64,000 nucleotides of DNA from Nesterenkonia xinjiangensis (GTDB lineage: Bacteria > Actinomycetota > Actinomycetes > Actinomycetales > Micrococcaceae). The notes below the pieces were generated by a model. The model was not told the DNA's origin. It worked only from the letters and a program-made list of their open reading frames with translations, and did not search any database. Positions 25,738-34,368 of the stretch are shown in pieces (the first letter of the stretch is position 1; the number at the start of each line of letters is the position of its first letter). Where the stretch lies: the NCBI RefSeq assembly GCF_013410745.1, contig NZ_JACCFY010000001.1:2170001-2234000 (forward strand), given 5' to 3'. Position numbers and translations under genes: made by a program.

Positions 25738-27645
25738 ATGGATCCCTCGTCCCTGAAGCCCACGATCACCGGACCGCTTGTTCCGGGGCCGACCCACCCC
25801 GGATCATTCACCACCCAGGTCACGGGCGGTCCGACCTGGACGGAGGTCTTCTGGGAGACGCTCATGGAGTCGGCGGCGCATCTGTCCCGTGCACGCGAGA
25901 TCTCCGACGCCCAGTCGTCCGACATCGCCGCCAACAACACGCTGCTGATGACCCCGCTGGCCGCGGCTCCGCATTGGCGCATCCCGCTGCTGGGCGTGCG
26001 TGGGGTGGTCCTGGCCGGCCGGATCGTCCTCGTCGGCGAGATGGTCCAGGCCTATCTGCACGGGGTCCAGACATGCCATGACGCGTACCGTGACGCGGAG
26101 TCGCTGGTCCGTCGCTGGCTGCAGCTCGCGCGCCTCCTCGAGGAGACCCCCTACGTCGTGGGGCAGGGAGTCCAGGGGGACACCGGGCTGGTCGGCGACT
26201 GGGCGCGCAGCGTCGGGGTGCTGGGCGGCAGGGAAGCGATGCGGGTGCTGATGCTCACGCTCTCCCGGGGTCGTTCAGGTCTCGGGGGTGCGGGCAGGCA
26301 GGGGCTCGGCAAGGCCTGGGATCGGGCCTCGAGCACCGGCTTCCTGGCGATCGAGGCGCTGAAGGAGAACGACGGCCTGAGCACCTACGAGATGGACCGG
26401 CACCTGCTGGAGCTGCGTGGTGAGACCGGCCGGTTCATCCATGAAGGAGACGGCACCCTGCATTCCTGGTACGCGCAGATGCAGGAGGTCCCGTCGCAGG
26501 GCGACCTGGCTGTCACCTCGGTCGCCGACGACGACGGCGGCACCACGTATCTGGTCCACCTTCCGGGTCTGGACATGGATGTGACAGACATGAACCGCGA
26601 GGATGGGCGGGGTTATCTGGGGCTGGTCGACGCCGTGTTCAACGACGCCGAGCAGGTCAGCGAGGCGGTGGACCAGGCGCTGCAGGCCGTCGGAGCCGAG
26701 GAGGGGGACGCCGTCGCCCTCTCCGGCTACAGCCTGGGCGGGATCGGCGCGTCCAATGTGGTGCGCAACGGCCGGCTGGGGCAGAAGTACAACCTGCTCG
26801 CCGCCACGAGCCTCGGGGCCCCGGGGCAGCAGGGGAGCTACCCTCCGGGGACGCAGACCTCCACGACCCACATCCAGGATCGCCGTGATCCCGTCCCGCA
26901 CATCCTCGGGGAGCACCAGGGCACCGGAGTGAACCGACAGGTGATCGATGTCGCCCACCACAACGAGGATCTCGACCTCGAGGGCCTGTCCCTGTTCGGC
27001 GATGCCCATTCCTATGAGCACTACCTGGACATCGTCGAGGAGCTCGAGGCGGACCCGGAGGAGCATCTCGGCGAAGACGGTGACACGCTCCTGCGTGACT
27101 TCGCGGCGCTCTACGACGGCGAGGCGGAGACCGTCGTCTTCGAGACCGGGTGGAAGGAGGACCCAGATCACGAGGTGCACCACCCCTTCCAGAAGGAGTT
27201 CTGGGAGGAGCCCGATCTCGAAGAGATCATGCAGGAATCCCTGGACGGCCTGGGCATGTCACGCATCGGGGACGTGTTCGGGCCGCTGACCTCAGTCTAT
27301 CCTCCGACGGCTGCTGAGGCCGGCTCCACCGGGAAGGCGCCGGAAGTCACGGCGGCCGAGGGCGCGCACGAGGTGAGAAGTCCTCTGGCGCAGGAGACCA
27401 CCACGGCACAGGAGAGCACCCCTGGGCAGGAGGACAGGTCGGGGCAGGAGGGCAGGCCGGGGCGGGAGGCTCAGCCGCTGCCTTCAGGTGTCATGGGGCC
27501 GCGCGTGCGGGGACCGGGCCATCCGGATCTCGACACCCCGAATCTCGACACCCCGAATCTCGACACCCCGAACCTGGACACCCCGGGGAGCCCGTGGGCG
27601 GAGGTGGAGATGCCGGTTCATGCCCACGGGGCGCAGAGCCGGTGA
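25738..27645 (+). CDS. Large alpha/beta-hydrolase-like protein, candidate type VII-associated effector
   Basis: 635 residues. Start ATG 25738 follows AGGAG. The N-terminal 150 residues are helical with a hydrophobic stretch (IPLLGVRGVVLAGRIVLVGEMVQAYLHG). The middle is lipase-like: YLVHLPGLDMDV, then the nucleophile elbow ALSGYSLGGIGASNVV (GYSLGG, Ser in GxSxG), and later HIQDRRDPVPHIL (candidate Asp) and DAHSYEHYLDIV (candidate His). The C-terminus is low-complexity Gln/Glu-rich and ends in four DTPNL repeats. The gene follows the WXG-like small protein. It may be a secreted esterase/phospholipase or interbacterial toxin; no known family was recognised over its length. Confidence 0.66.
   Translation: MDPSSLKPTITGPLVPGPTHPGSFTTQVTGGPTWTEVFWETLMESAAHLSRAREISDAQSSDIAANNTLLMTPLAAAPHWRIPLLGVRGVVLAGRIVLVGEMVQAYLHGVQTCHDAYRDAESLVRRWLQLARLLEETPYVVGQGVQGDTGLVGDWARSVGVLGGREAMRVLMLTLSRGRSGLGGAGRQGLGKAWDRASSTGFLAIEALKENDGLSTYEMDRHLLELRGETGRFIHEGDGTLHSWYAQMQEVPSQGDLAVTSVADDDGGTTYLVHLPGLDMDVTDMNREDGRGYLGLVDAVFNDAEQVSEAVDQALQAVGAEEGDAVALSGYSLGGIGASNVVRNGRLGQKYNLLAATSLGAPGQQGSYPPGTQTSTTHIQDRRDPVPHILGEHQGTGVNRQVIDVAHHNEDLDLEGLSLFGDAHSYEHYLDIVEELEADPEEHLGEDGDTLLRDFAALYDGEAETVVFETGWKEDPDHEVHHPFQKEFWEEPDLEEIMQESLDGLGMSRIGDVFGPLTSVYPPTAAEAGSTGKAPEVTAAEGAHEVRSPLAQETTTAQESTPGQEDRSGQEGRPGREAQPLPSGVMGPRVRGPGHPDLDTPNLDTPNLDTPNLDTPGSPWAEVEMPVHAHGAQSR
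27526..27585 (+). repeat. Four tandem 15-bp repeats encoding (N/D)LDTP
   Basis: The unit is (A/G)ATCTCGACACCCCG, repeated at 27526, 27541, 27556 and, with two changes, 27571. The two middle copies are identical at the DNA level, so the tract is likely to vary in copy number by slippage without breaking the frame of the C-terminal linker. Confidence 0.9.
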
Positions 27646-27676
27646 GCAGGGCCGGTGAGCAGGGCCCGCAGCGGCG

Positions 27677-28084
27677 TCAGGCCGGTCGAGCGGCCGGTGT
27701 CATCAGAAAACGGTTCAGCAGGGCAGAGACCACCGCGACGATGACGGCGCCGAGGATGGCATCCCAGAAGAAGGAGTCCACCACGAAGCTCATCGGGAAG
27801 AAGGAGGTGACCCAGGCGGTGAGCATGAGCATCGCCGCGTTGATGACCACCGCGAACAGGCCGAGGGTCAGGCAGGTGATCGGCATCGCGAGCAGGGAGA
27901 GGACCGGTTTGATCACGGCGTTGATGATGCCGAAGACCGCGCCGACGAACAGGTAGGCCAGCAAGGTCATTCCGATCTCGTCTCCGACGCCCTGGACACC
28001 GATTCCGGGCAGGAGGAGAGCTGCTGCGCCCAGAGCGCAGGCATTGAGCACGATCGCCAGTAGGATTCTCACGAGGACGATCAT
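27677..28084 (-). CDS. Phage-holin-family (PF04020-like) four-helix membrane protein
   Basis: 135 residues with four hydrophobic helices: LVRILLAIVLNACALGAAALLLPGI, MTLLAYLFVGAVFGIINAVIKPVLSLLAMPITCLTLGLFAVVINAAMLMLTAWV and GAVIVAVVSALLNRFL. The pattern NAVIKPVLxLLxxPxxxLTLGLF is diagnostic of the PF04020 (DUF360) family of the mycobacterial-type holin superfamily. These are widespread chromosomal membrane proteins, not part of a phage here. ATG 28084 was chosen. Convergent with the hydrolase-like gene and divergent from the aminotransferase. Confidence 0.86.
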   Translation of the reverse strand: MIVLVRILLAIVLNACALGAAALLLPGIGVQGVGDEIGMTLLAYLFVGAVFGIINAVIKPVLSLLAMPITCLTLGLFAVVINAAMLMLTAWVTSFFPMSFVVDSFFWDAILGAVIVAVVSALLNRFLMTPAARPA

Positions 28085-28127
28085 CTCATGACAGAGATGA
28101 GAGAACCCTGAGAGGACCATGCCATCC

Positions 28128-29273
28128 ATGAGCACCACTGACCACGACGCCGCCCGTGCGGCTCACGGGCTGACCCGCAGCGTCGCGGGCTCGGTCACTC
28201 CGCGTCCCGCGCTGTCACTGCTCCCGGTCTATGCCGCGGGGAAGCCCCCTCGCCCGGCCGAGGGCCTCACGCCCTACAAGCTCTCCTCCAACGAGAACCC
28301 GCTGGGCCCCGTGCCCGCGGTGGAGCAGGCGCTCGCAGAGGTGGACACCGTCCATCGATACCCGAACCCGGGCGCCGAGGCGCTGCGGGCCGTGCTCGCC
28401 GAGACTCTCGAGGTGCCGGAGGAAGACATCGTCACGGGCACCGGGAGCCTCGGCGCCCTCACCCAGATCATCAACGCCTTCGCGGGCACCGGCCCCGACG
28501 GAGCGGCCGATGAGGTGCTCTACGCCTGGCGGTCCTTCGAGGCCTACCCGATCGTCGTGCGCACGGCCGGGGCGCGGGACGTGGCCGTCCCCGTCACCGA
28601 GGACGGCCGGCACGACCTCCCCGCGATGCTCGCCGCCATCACCGACCGCACACGGGTGATCCTGCTGTGCACCCCCAACAACCCGACCGGCCCGGCGCTG
28701 AGGCATCAGGAGGTGGTCGACTTCCTGGCCCAGGTTCCGCGCGACGTCGTCGTCGTGATCGACGAGGCCTACCAGGAGTTCTTGCGCATCGACGATCCGG
28801 TCGACACCCTCGCGCTCTACCGCGAGCGCCCCAATGTCGTGGTGCTGCGCACCTTCTCCAAGGCCCACGGGCTGGCGGCGCTGCGGGTCGGCTACTCCAT
28901 CGCCTCGCAGGAGGTCACCCAGCATCTGCGCAAGGTGGCGGTGCCCTTCGGCGTCTCCACTCTCGGAGAGGTCGCGGCGATCGCTTCGCTCAGAGCCCTG
29001 GACGAGGTGACCGCCAGGGTGCAGAATCTTGTACAAGAACGACAAAGAGTCCGGGACGCCCTGCTCGAGGCTGAGTGGAACGTTCCGGACGCGCAGGGCA
29101 ACTTCATATGGCTGCCGTTGCGGGACCACGCAGGCGACTTCGCCCACGAGGCCGGGCTCCGTGCCCTCGCCGTGCGGGCCTTCGACGGTGACGGTGTACG
29201 AGTCAGCATCGGCGAATCCGAAGCCAACGATCGGCTCATCGAGTTGTGTAGGACCTACACACGGAAGAGCTGA
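28128..29273 (+). CDS. HisC-like aminotransferase (histidinol-phosphate / aromatic type)
   Basis: 381 residues. YKLSSNENPLGPVPAVEQAL, the glycine loop GTGSLGALTQIINAF, LCTPNNPTGPALRHQE, VVIDEAYQEFL and the PLP-lysine site LRTFSKAHGLAALRVGYSIA are those of the HisC/Pat subfamily. It stands 57 bp before the 2-oxoacid dehydrogenase genes on the same strand, not in a his operon, so transamination of branched-chain or aromatic amino acids to feed the dehydrogenase is plausible. ATG 28119 is only 2 nt from AGAGGA; ATG 28128 is 11 nt from it and is preferred slightly. Confidence 0.86.
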   Translation: MSTTDHDAARAAHGLTRSVAGSVTPRPALSLLPVYAAGKPPRPAEGLTPYKLSSNENPLGPVPAVEQALAEVDTVHRYPNPGAEALRAVLAETLEVPEEDIVTGTGSLGALTQIINAFAGTGPDGAADEVLYAWRSFEAYPIVVRTAGARDVAVPVTEDGRHDLPAMLAAITDRTRVILLCTPNNPTGPALRHQEVVDFLAQVPRDVVVVIDEAYQEFLRIDDPVDTLALYRERPNVVVLRTFSKAHGLAALRVGYSIASQEVTQHLRKVAVPFGVSTLGEVAAIASLRALDEVTARVQNLVQERQRVRDALLEAEWNVPDAQGNFIWLPLRDHAGDFAHEAGLRALAVRAFDGDGVRVSIGESEANDRLIELCRTYTRKS

Positions 29274-29330
29274 CGGCAGCTGACAGAATGAACGGTGGCC
29301 CACCCTGACGCCACCGGAGAGGAGCACGCC

Positions 29331-30458
29331 GTGCAGCCCATCCAGCTGCTCGCGCCCGACGGAACTCTTGCCGAGCACGAGGTGTACAGCCCGTACATCT
29401 CCCAGCTCGGCGAGCAGGACCTGCGCGATCTGTATCGACTCATGGCCACGGAGCGGCGCATGGACGCCGAGGCCACCTCACTCCAGCGCCAGGGCCAGCT
29501 CGCCCTGTGGGTGCCTGCCCTCGGGCAGGAGGCCGCCCAGGCCGGGACCGTCTCTGCGCTGAGGTCCACGGACATGATCTTCCCGACCTACCGGGAACAT
29601 GTCATGGCCCTCCACCGCGGCATCCGCCCGGACGAGCTCATCCAGCTCTTCCGCGCCACCGCTCACAGCGGGTGGAACCCCCACGACCACGCGATGAACA
29701 CCTACATGGTGGTGCTCGGGGCCCAGACGTTGCATGCCGTCGGCTGGGCGATGGGCATCCAGCGCGACGTCGCGGCCGGGGGCACCGATCAGGGTCACGG
29801 CGCGGACGAACTCGTCCTGGCCTGCCTCGGCGACGGCGCCAGCAGCCAGGGCGATGTCCACGAGTCCATGGTCTTCGCCAGCTCCTACGAGCTGCCGGTG
29901 CTCTACTTCATCCAGAACAACCACTGGGCGATCTCCGTGCCCGCCTCGACCCAGTCCCGGGGGCCGCTGGCCGACCGGGCCGCAGGCTATGGCTTCGAGG
30001 GCGTGCAGGTGGACGGCAACGATGTGCTGGCCAGCTACGCGGTCGCCGCCCACCTGGGCGGCCAGGTGCGTCAGGGCGGTCCGAAGCTCATCGAATCGAT
30101 CACCTACCGCATGGGCGCCCACACCACGGCGGACGACCCGAGCAAGTACCGCAGCTCGGAGGAGGTCGAGTCCTGGAAGGCCAAGGACCCGATCGAGCGC
30201 TATCGACGGTGGCTGCAGGCCGCGGGCCATGCCGATGAGACCTACTTCTCCGAGGTGGACCAGGAGGCCGCTGACGTCGCCGCCGACCTGCGCCGCGCCG
30301 TTCAGGAGCTGGAGCCGCTTCCGCTGGAGGAAGCCATGGACGCCGTCTACGCGGAGCCGCACCGTCAGGTCGAGACCGACAAGTCATGGTTGAAGGAGTA
30401 CGAAGCCGGGTTCGCCGAGGACGGCGCGCCGGCCCGTGGAGAGGGTGGGGCTCGATGA
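29331..30458 (+). CDS. 2-oxoacid dehydrogenase E1 alpha subunit (pyruvate / branched-chain type)
   Basis: 375 residues. The thiamine-diphosphate motif is GDGASSQGDVHESMVFASSYELPVLYFIQNNHWAISVP (GDG...NN), and the phosphorylation-loop region YRMGAHTTADDPSKYR is present. PALGQEAAQAGTVSAL and FPTYREHVMALHRG match PdhA/BkdA. It decarboxylates the 2-oxoacid with E1 beta. The start is the GTG at 29331, preceded by GGAGAGGAG; an upstream in-frame GTG (29295) lacks a ribosome site. The end overlaps the E1 beta gene by 4 nt. Context with valine-type acyl-CoA enzymes 5-10 kb downstream favours a branched-chain role. Confidence 0.9.
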   Translation: MQPIQLLAPDGTLAEHEVYSPYISQLGEQDLRDLYRLMATERRMDAEATSLQRQGQLALWVPALGQEAAQAGTVSALRSTDMIFPTYREHVMALHRGIRPDELIQLFRATAHSGWNPHDHAMNTYMVVLGAQTLHAVGWAMGIQRDVAAGGTDQGHGADELVLACLGDGASSQGDVHESMVFASSYELPVLYFIQNNHWAISVPASTQSRGPLADRAAGYGFEGVQVDGNDVLASYAVAAHLGGQVRQGGPKLIESITYRMGAHTTADDPSKYRSSEEVESWKAKDPIERYRRWLQAAGHADETYFSEVDQEAADVAADLRRAVQELEPLPLEEAMDAVYAEPHRQVETDKSWLKEYEAGFAEDGAPARGEGGAR

Positions 30459-31627
30459 CATTGATGAACCATGGACAGGCCCGCCGGGCGGACTCCCACC
30501 CGGCCTCGCCCCGCAGCTCACGGCACGGATCTCGCGGCGGGCGTGCCGCCGAGTCCACTCCGGCATCTCCCGACGTCGCCGTCCCGCCCGGGGAGGAGGA
30601 GACGGCTGATCACGGTGCCGACACCGGCGAGCAGCCGGCGCCTCCCCGTGAGCTCGTGCTCGCCAAGGCGATCAACGCCGCCCTGCGCGACGAGCTCACC
30701 GAGGATGCCAAGACCCTGCTGATCGGGGAGGACATCGGCGCCCTGGGCGGCGTATTCCGCGTCACTGAGGGCCTGCAGAAGGAGTTCGGCCCGCAGCGGG
30801 TCGTCGACTCCCCGCTGGCTGAGTCGGGCATCATCGGCACCTCCATCGGTATGGCCATGCGCGGCTACCGCCCAGTGGTGGAGATCCAGTTCGACGGATT
30901 CGTCTTCCCTGCGTTCAACCAGATCACCACCCAGCTGGCCAAGATCCGAAGCAGGACCCTGGGGAAGGTTGCGGCTCCGCTCACCATCCGCCTGCCCTAC
31001 GGGGGTTCCATCGGTTCCATCGAGCACCATTCGGAGTCCCCGGAGGCGCTGTTCGCGCACACGGCCGGACTGCGGGTGATCACCCCCTCCAACGCCCACG
31101 ACGCCTACTGGATGACCCGCCAGGCCATCCGGTGCGACGACCCGGTGATCATCCTCGAGCCGAAGCGGCGCTATTGGCTCAAGGGCCTCGTGGACTTCTC
31201 CACCCCGGCCCAGGACGCCTTCACCGCGCAGGTGGTGCGTGAGGGGACCGATGCGACCATCGCCTGCTACGGGCCGCTGGTGCCGGTGGCGTTGGCTGCG
31301 GCGCAGGTCGCCGCAGAGGACGGCAGAAGCATCGAGGTGGTCGACGTCCGATCGATCAGCCCGCTCGATGATGAGACCATCGCACGATCCGCGGCGAAGA
31401 CCCAGCGGCTCGTCGTCGCGCACGAGGCGCCCACCTTCGGCGGCTTCGGCGCAGAGATCGCCGCCCGGGTCGGTGAACGGGCGCACCACCGGCTGGCCGC
31501 GCCGGTCCTCCGAGTCGGAGGCTTCCACATGCCGTATCCGCCCTCGCAGCAGGAGCACCGTTACCTGCCGGACATCGACCGCATGCTGGAGGCTGTGGAT
31601 CGCAGCTTCAGCTACCCGCGCCGCTGA
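30455..31627 (+). CDS. 2-oxoacid dehydrogenase E1 beta subunit
   Basis: 390 residues with a Ser/Pro/Glu-rich N-terminal extension of about 70 residues before the transketolase-type core. The core has ELVLAKAINAALRDELTEDAKTLLIGEDIGALGGVFRVTEGL, VDSPLAESGIIGTSIGMAMRGYRPVVEIQFDGFVFPAFNQI (catalytic Glu and His region) and the transketolase C-terminal domain YGPLVPVALAAAQVAAEDGRSIEVVDVRSISPLD. Overlaps the alpha subunit stop (ATGA). Forms the alpha2beta2 E1. Confidence 0.92.
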   Translation: MTLMNHGQARRADSHPASPRSSRHGSRGGRAAESTPASPDVAVPPGEEETADHGADTGEQPAPPRELVLAKAINAALRDELTEDAKTLLIGEDIGALGGVFRVTEGLQKEFGPQRVVDSPLAESGIIGTSIGMAMRGYRPVVEIQFDGFVFPAFNQITTQLAKIRSRTLGKVAAPLTIRLPYGGSIGSIEHHSESPEALFAHTAGLRVITPSNAHDAYWMTRQAIRCDDPVIILEPKRRYWLKGLVDFSTPAQDAFTAQVVREGTDATIACYGPLVPVALAAAQVAAEDGRSIEVVDVRSISPLDDETIARSAAKTQRLVVAHEAPTFGGFGAEIAARVGERAHHRLAAPVLRVGGFHMPYPPSQQEHRYLPDIDRMLEAVDRSFSYPRR

Positions 31628-31661
31628 TCCTGGACCCCTGAGATTCGAGGAGAGACTGAGC

Positions 31662-33131
31662 ATGGTCGACACCTTCAACCTGCCTGACGTCGGCGAGGGC
31701 CTCACCGAGGCCGAGATCGTCTCCTGGAGGGTGGCAGTGGGGGACACGGTCGAGGTCAACGACATCGTCGTCGAGATCGAGACTGCCAAGTCCCTGGTGG
31801 AGCTTCCCATCCCGTATGCGGGGCAGGTCGAGGAGCTCGTCGCAGAGGAGGGCGAGACCATCGAGGTGGGCAGTCCGCTGATCCGCATCACCGCGGCGGG
31901 CTCCGGCGCAGAATCCTCCGACGGCGGCGCGGAGAGCCCGGGCACGGAGCAGGGTGGCTCGGGCTCCGGAGACGCGAAGGGTCCGGACCCCGCGCAGGAG
32001 GTCACCTCGGACACCGCCCCGACGGCCCCGCAACGGACCCCACAGAAGGACGCGCGGAAAGACCAGAAGAAGGCCGGCGGGGAGGACGCTCTGGTGGGTT
32101 CCGGCCCGAAGGCCGACTCCGCCCGGCGCCGGCCACGGACCAGGTCCACCGCCCCGGACCTGGTCGACGTCACAGACCTGGGCCTCACCGACACCGTCCC
32201 CGCTCCGGCGTCGAGCACCGGTGCACCCGACATCGGGGACCTGGTCGCCAAGGCCAGCCCGCCGGTGCGGGCACTGGCCAAGCGTCTCGGCGTCGCAGTC
32301 TGGGAGCTGGTCGGTTCAGGCGGCAACGGGAAGATCACCCGCGACGACGTCGAACGTCGCGCGCGCCAGAAGAACGGCGAGAAGGCCCCGCCGCCGTCGA
32401 CCCCGGCGGAGCCGCCCTTCACCGGGCTGCTGCGGGAAGGCCCACGTGATGAGGATGTGCAGGTCCGCGGCGTCCGGAAGGCCACGGCGGCCAACGTGAG
32501 CGCCTCGGCCTCGCAGATCCCGCACGTCTCCGTGTTCAAGGAGATCGACGTCACCCGCACCATGGAGCTGCGCACGGTGCTGAAGAAGGACCCCAGCTAT
32601 GAGGGTCTGAGCGTCTCGCCTCTCCTGTTCGCCGCCAAGGCGATCATCTGGGCGGCACGCCGCAACCCGCAGGTCAACGCCACCTGGCATGACACCTACT
32701 TCACAGTGCGCAACTACGTGAACCTGGGCATCGCGGCGGCGACTCCGCGCGGACTCATGGTGCCGGTCATCCATGATGCCCAGACCTACAGCACCAAGGG
32801 GCTCGCCGCGGCGATCACCCAGCTCACCGTGGACGCCCGAGACGGCAAGACCGCCCCGGCGGACATGCAGGGTGGCACGGTCTCGATCACCAACATCGGC
32901 CCGCTGGGACTCGACGGCGGCACGCCGATCCTGCCTCCCGGTCAGGCCGCGATCGTCGCCCTCGGGGCGGTCCGACGCAAGCCCTGGGTGGTGGACGAGC
33001 AGATCGTCCCGCGCGATGTGATGACCATCGGAGGCTCCTTCGACCACCGGCTCATCGACGGAGAGCACGCCGGTCGCTTCATCAGCGACGTCGGCGCGGT
33101 TCTGGAGCAGCCAGGTCTGCTGCTGGAGTGA
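31662..33131 (+). CDS. 2-oxoacid dehydrogenase E2 (dihydrolipoamide acyltransferase)
   Basis: 489 residues. The single lipoyl domain (1-80) has the lipoylated Lys in EIETAKSLVELP. A 90-residue flexible linker (Ala/Ser/Glu/Pro) follows, then the peripheral-subunit-binding domain PPVRALAKRLGVAVWELVGSGGNGKITRDDVERRA, a second linker and the catalytic domain ending GGSFDHRLIDGEHAGRFISDV (His-x-x-x-Asp-Gly). Start ATG 31662 follows GAGGAGAG. With E1 alpha/beta it makes the core of a PDH/BCKDH complex; the E3 lipoamide dehydrogenase is not in this cluster and must be shared. Confidence 0.92.
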   Translation: MVDTFNLPDVGEGLTEAEIVSWRVAVGDTVEVNDIVVEIETAKSLVELPIPYAGQVEELVAEEGETIEVGSPLIRITAAGSGAESSDGGAESPGTEQGGSGSGDAKGPDPAQEVTSDTAPTAPQRTPQKDARKDQKKAGGEDALVGSGPKADSARRRPRTRSTAPDLVDVTDLGLTDTVPAPASSTGAPDIGDLVAKASPPVRALAKRLGVAVWELVGSGGNGKITRDDVERRARQKNGEKAPPPSTPAEPPFTGLLREGPRDEDVQVRGVRKATAANVSASASQIPHVSVFKEIDVTRTMELRTVLKKDPSYEGLSVSPLLFAAKAIIWAARRNPQVNATWHDTYFTVRNYVNLGIAAATPRGLMVPVIHDAQTYSTKGLAAAITQLTVDARDGKTAPADMQGGTVSITNIGPLGLDGGTPILPPGQAAIVALGAVRRKPWVVDEQIVPRDVMTIGGSFDHRLIDGEHAGRFISDVGAVLEQPGLLLE

Positions 33132-33191
33132 GGTGGGCGGTCTCGCCGAGCGGCAGCGTCGCCTGCTGCTCGTCCGGGGCCGAGCACACGT

Positions 33192-33863
33192 TCAGCGGAG
33201 GACCTCGGTGACCCGCTGAAGGGTCACCGGGACCTCCCCGACGTCGATGCCCAGGCTGATCGTCAGCGGCTCGCCGTCCAGCAGGATCTCGGACCGGTCG
33301 GCACCGGTGGCGGCCCGCGCCGTGGCGTCGAGCTGCGTATAGATCTGCCAGGACTCGCAGGTGCTGCGCACCGCCGGCTGGCCGCTGAGCTCCACGGTGA
33401 CGACGTCGCCGTCGACGGCCACCGTCTCGACCTCAAGTTCATCCGAGATCGCCAGCGGGTTCCGGAACGCCGGCTCCCCGTGATGGTAGTGCTGGTCCTG
33501 CAGGAGGAACTCGACGGCCGCCTGGGCGGGGTCGTCGGTCACCATCGGCACCGTGGCGATCACCGAGACGGTGTCGTCACAGCCGAAGGGGGCGGTCCGG
33601 GCGACCTCGGTCTGCTGGACGCTGCCGGCCTCCTCCTGGATCTCCACCTGCCCGTCCTCGCTGATCGGGGCGTTGACGCTGTGGCCTTCGGGGCTGACGA
33701 GCCCGATGGGCAGGCGGACCGAGTCGTCGGCCTCGTGCTCCGGGACAGGGATCGCCTGCTCGGGGTCCGGAGGGGAATCGTCCTCGTCTCCACCGCATGC
33801 CGCGAGCAGGAGCACCGCGGCCGCGGCGACGCCGCACAGGCGGTGGGATCGGCGGATGGTCAT
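33192..33863 (-). CDS. GerMN-like lipoprotein
   Basis: 223 residues. Signal peptide with lipobox LAAC followed by GGDEDDSPP. The C-terminal 130 residues (VPMVTDDPAQAAVEFLLQ, VETVAVDGDVVTVELSGQPA, QIYTQLDATARAATGADRSEILLDGEPL) look like a GerMN domain, seen in actinobacterial lipoproteins such as LpqB partners and spore-germination proteins. Function unknown. A -10 box TATTCT (33876-33871) lies 7 nt before the ATG, so the message is probably leaderless. Convergent with the E2 gene. Confidence 0.75.
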   Translation of the reverse strand: MTIRRSHRLCGVAAAAVLLLAACGGDEDDSPPDPEQAIPVPEHEADDSVRLPIGLVSPEGHSVNAPISEDGQVEIQEEAGSVQQTEVARTAPFGCDDTVSVIATVPMVTDDPAQAAVEFLLQDQHYHHGEPAFRNPLAISDELEVETVAVDGDVVTVELSGQPAVRSTCESWQIYTQLDATARAATGADRSEILLDGEPLTISLGIDVGEVPVTLQRVTEVLR

Positions 33864-34368
33864 AGATGCCAGAATACGAGCCGCGGCAGGGTTCGGCGAA
33901 TCCGTGGGTCCGACCGTGTGGATGCCTTCAGGCACGCAGGTGTCCGGCGGAGGAGGGCGGGCGGGGGCCGGAACGGGGGATGGCCCCCGCCCGCGGGCGA
34001 GAAGGAAACCGGGTGCGTCTCAGGGGTGGGATGACGCTCAGCCGGTCAGCAGCCCTTCTCGCGGGGCAGAACACGACGCCCGAGGGAACGGATGCTCAGA
34101 CGTCGATTTCTGTCGGGCGGGAGACGAGGGGGGTGTCTCCTCGACGCTTCACAGTGTGAAGGTCGGCCCGCACCCCATATTCCTCCGCCCGAGAGCCCCT
34201 GTCAATCCGTGCGCGGGGCCTGGTGGGAGGGCTTCTGGAGACCTTCGTCACCTGGGCTTTCGGCGCGGACGACACGCTGGGCCGCGGGGTCCATGAGGCC
34301 TGTTCTCAGCATGCGGTCCCACGGTGCATCAGTCCCCCGGCGCGGCGGGGGAGCGATAGGCTGGGGTC
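33864..34368. other. 505-bp divergent intergenic region with a long hairpin
   Basis: No credible gene on either strand. It contains a perfect 13-bp stem (33957-33969 with 33982-33994, 12-nt loop; arm GCGGGCGGGGGCC), leaderless-type promoters at both ends (TATTCT at 33876-33871 and TAGGCT at 34357-34362), and otherwise unremarkable GC-rich sequence. The hairpin would separate the two divergent units. Confidence 0.6.

Noticed and set aside
23460-25982. 840-codon version of purB with a long N-terminal extension
   Set aside because: The extra 350 residues have no domain character, overlap the plus-strand WXG-like gene, and adenylosuccinate lyase similarity begins near 24923.
27526-27585. CRISPR-like array
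   Set aside because: Units are contiguous 15-mers without spacers and encode an in-frame peptide repeat.
27677-28084. Prophage remnant because of the holin-family gene
   Set aside because: No endolysin, integrase or other phage gene nearby; this family is common in bacterial chromosomes.
30518-32575. 685-codon minus-strand frame across the E1 beta and E2 genes
   Set aside because: Low-complexity Ser/Arg composition, opposite to two clear enzyme genes with coupled starts.
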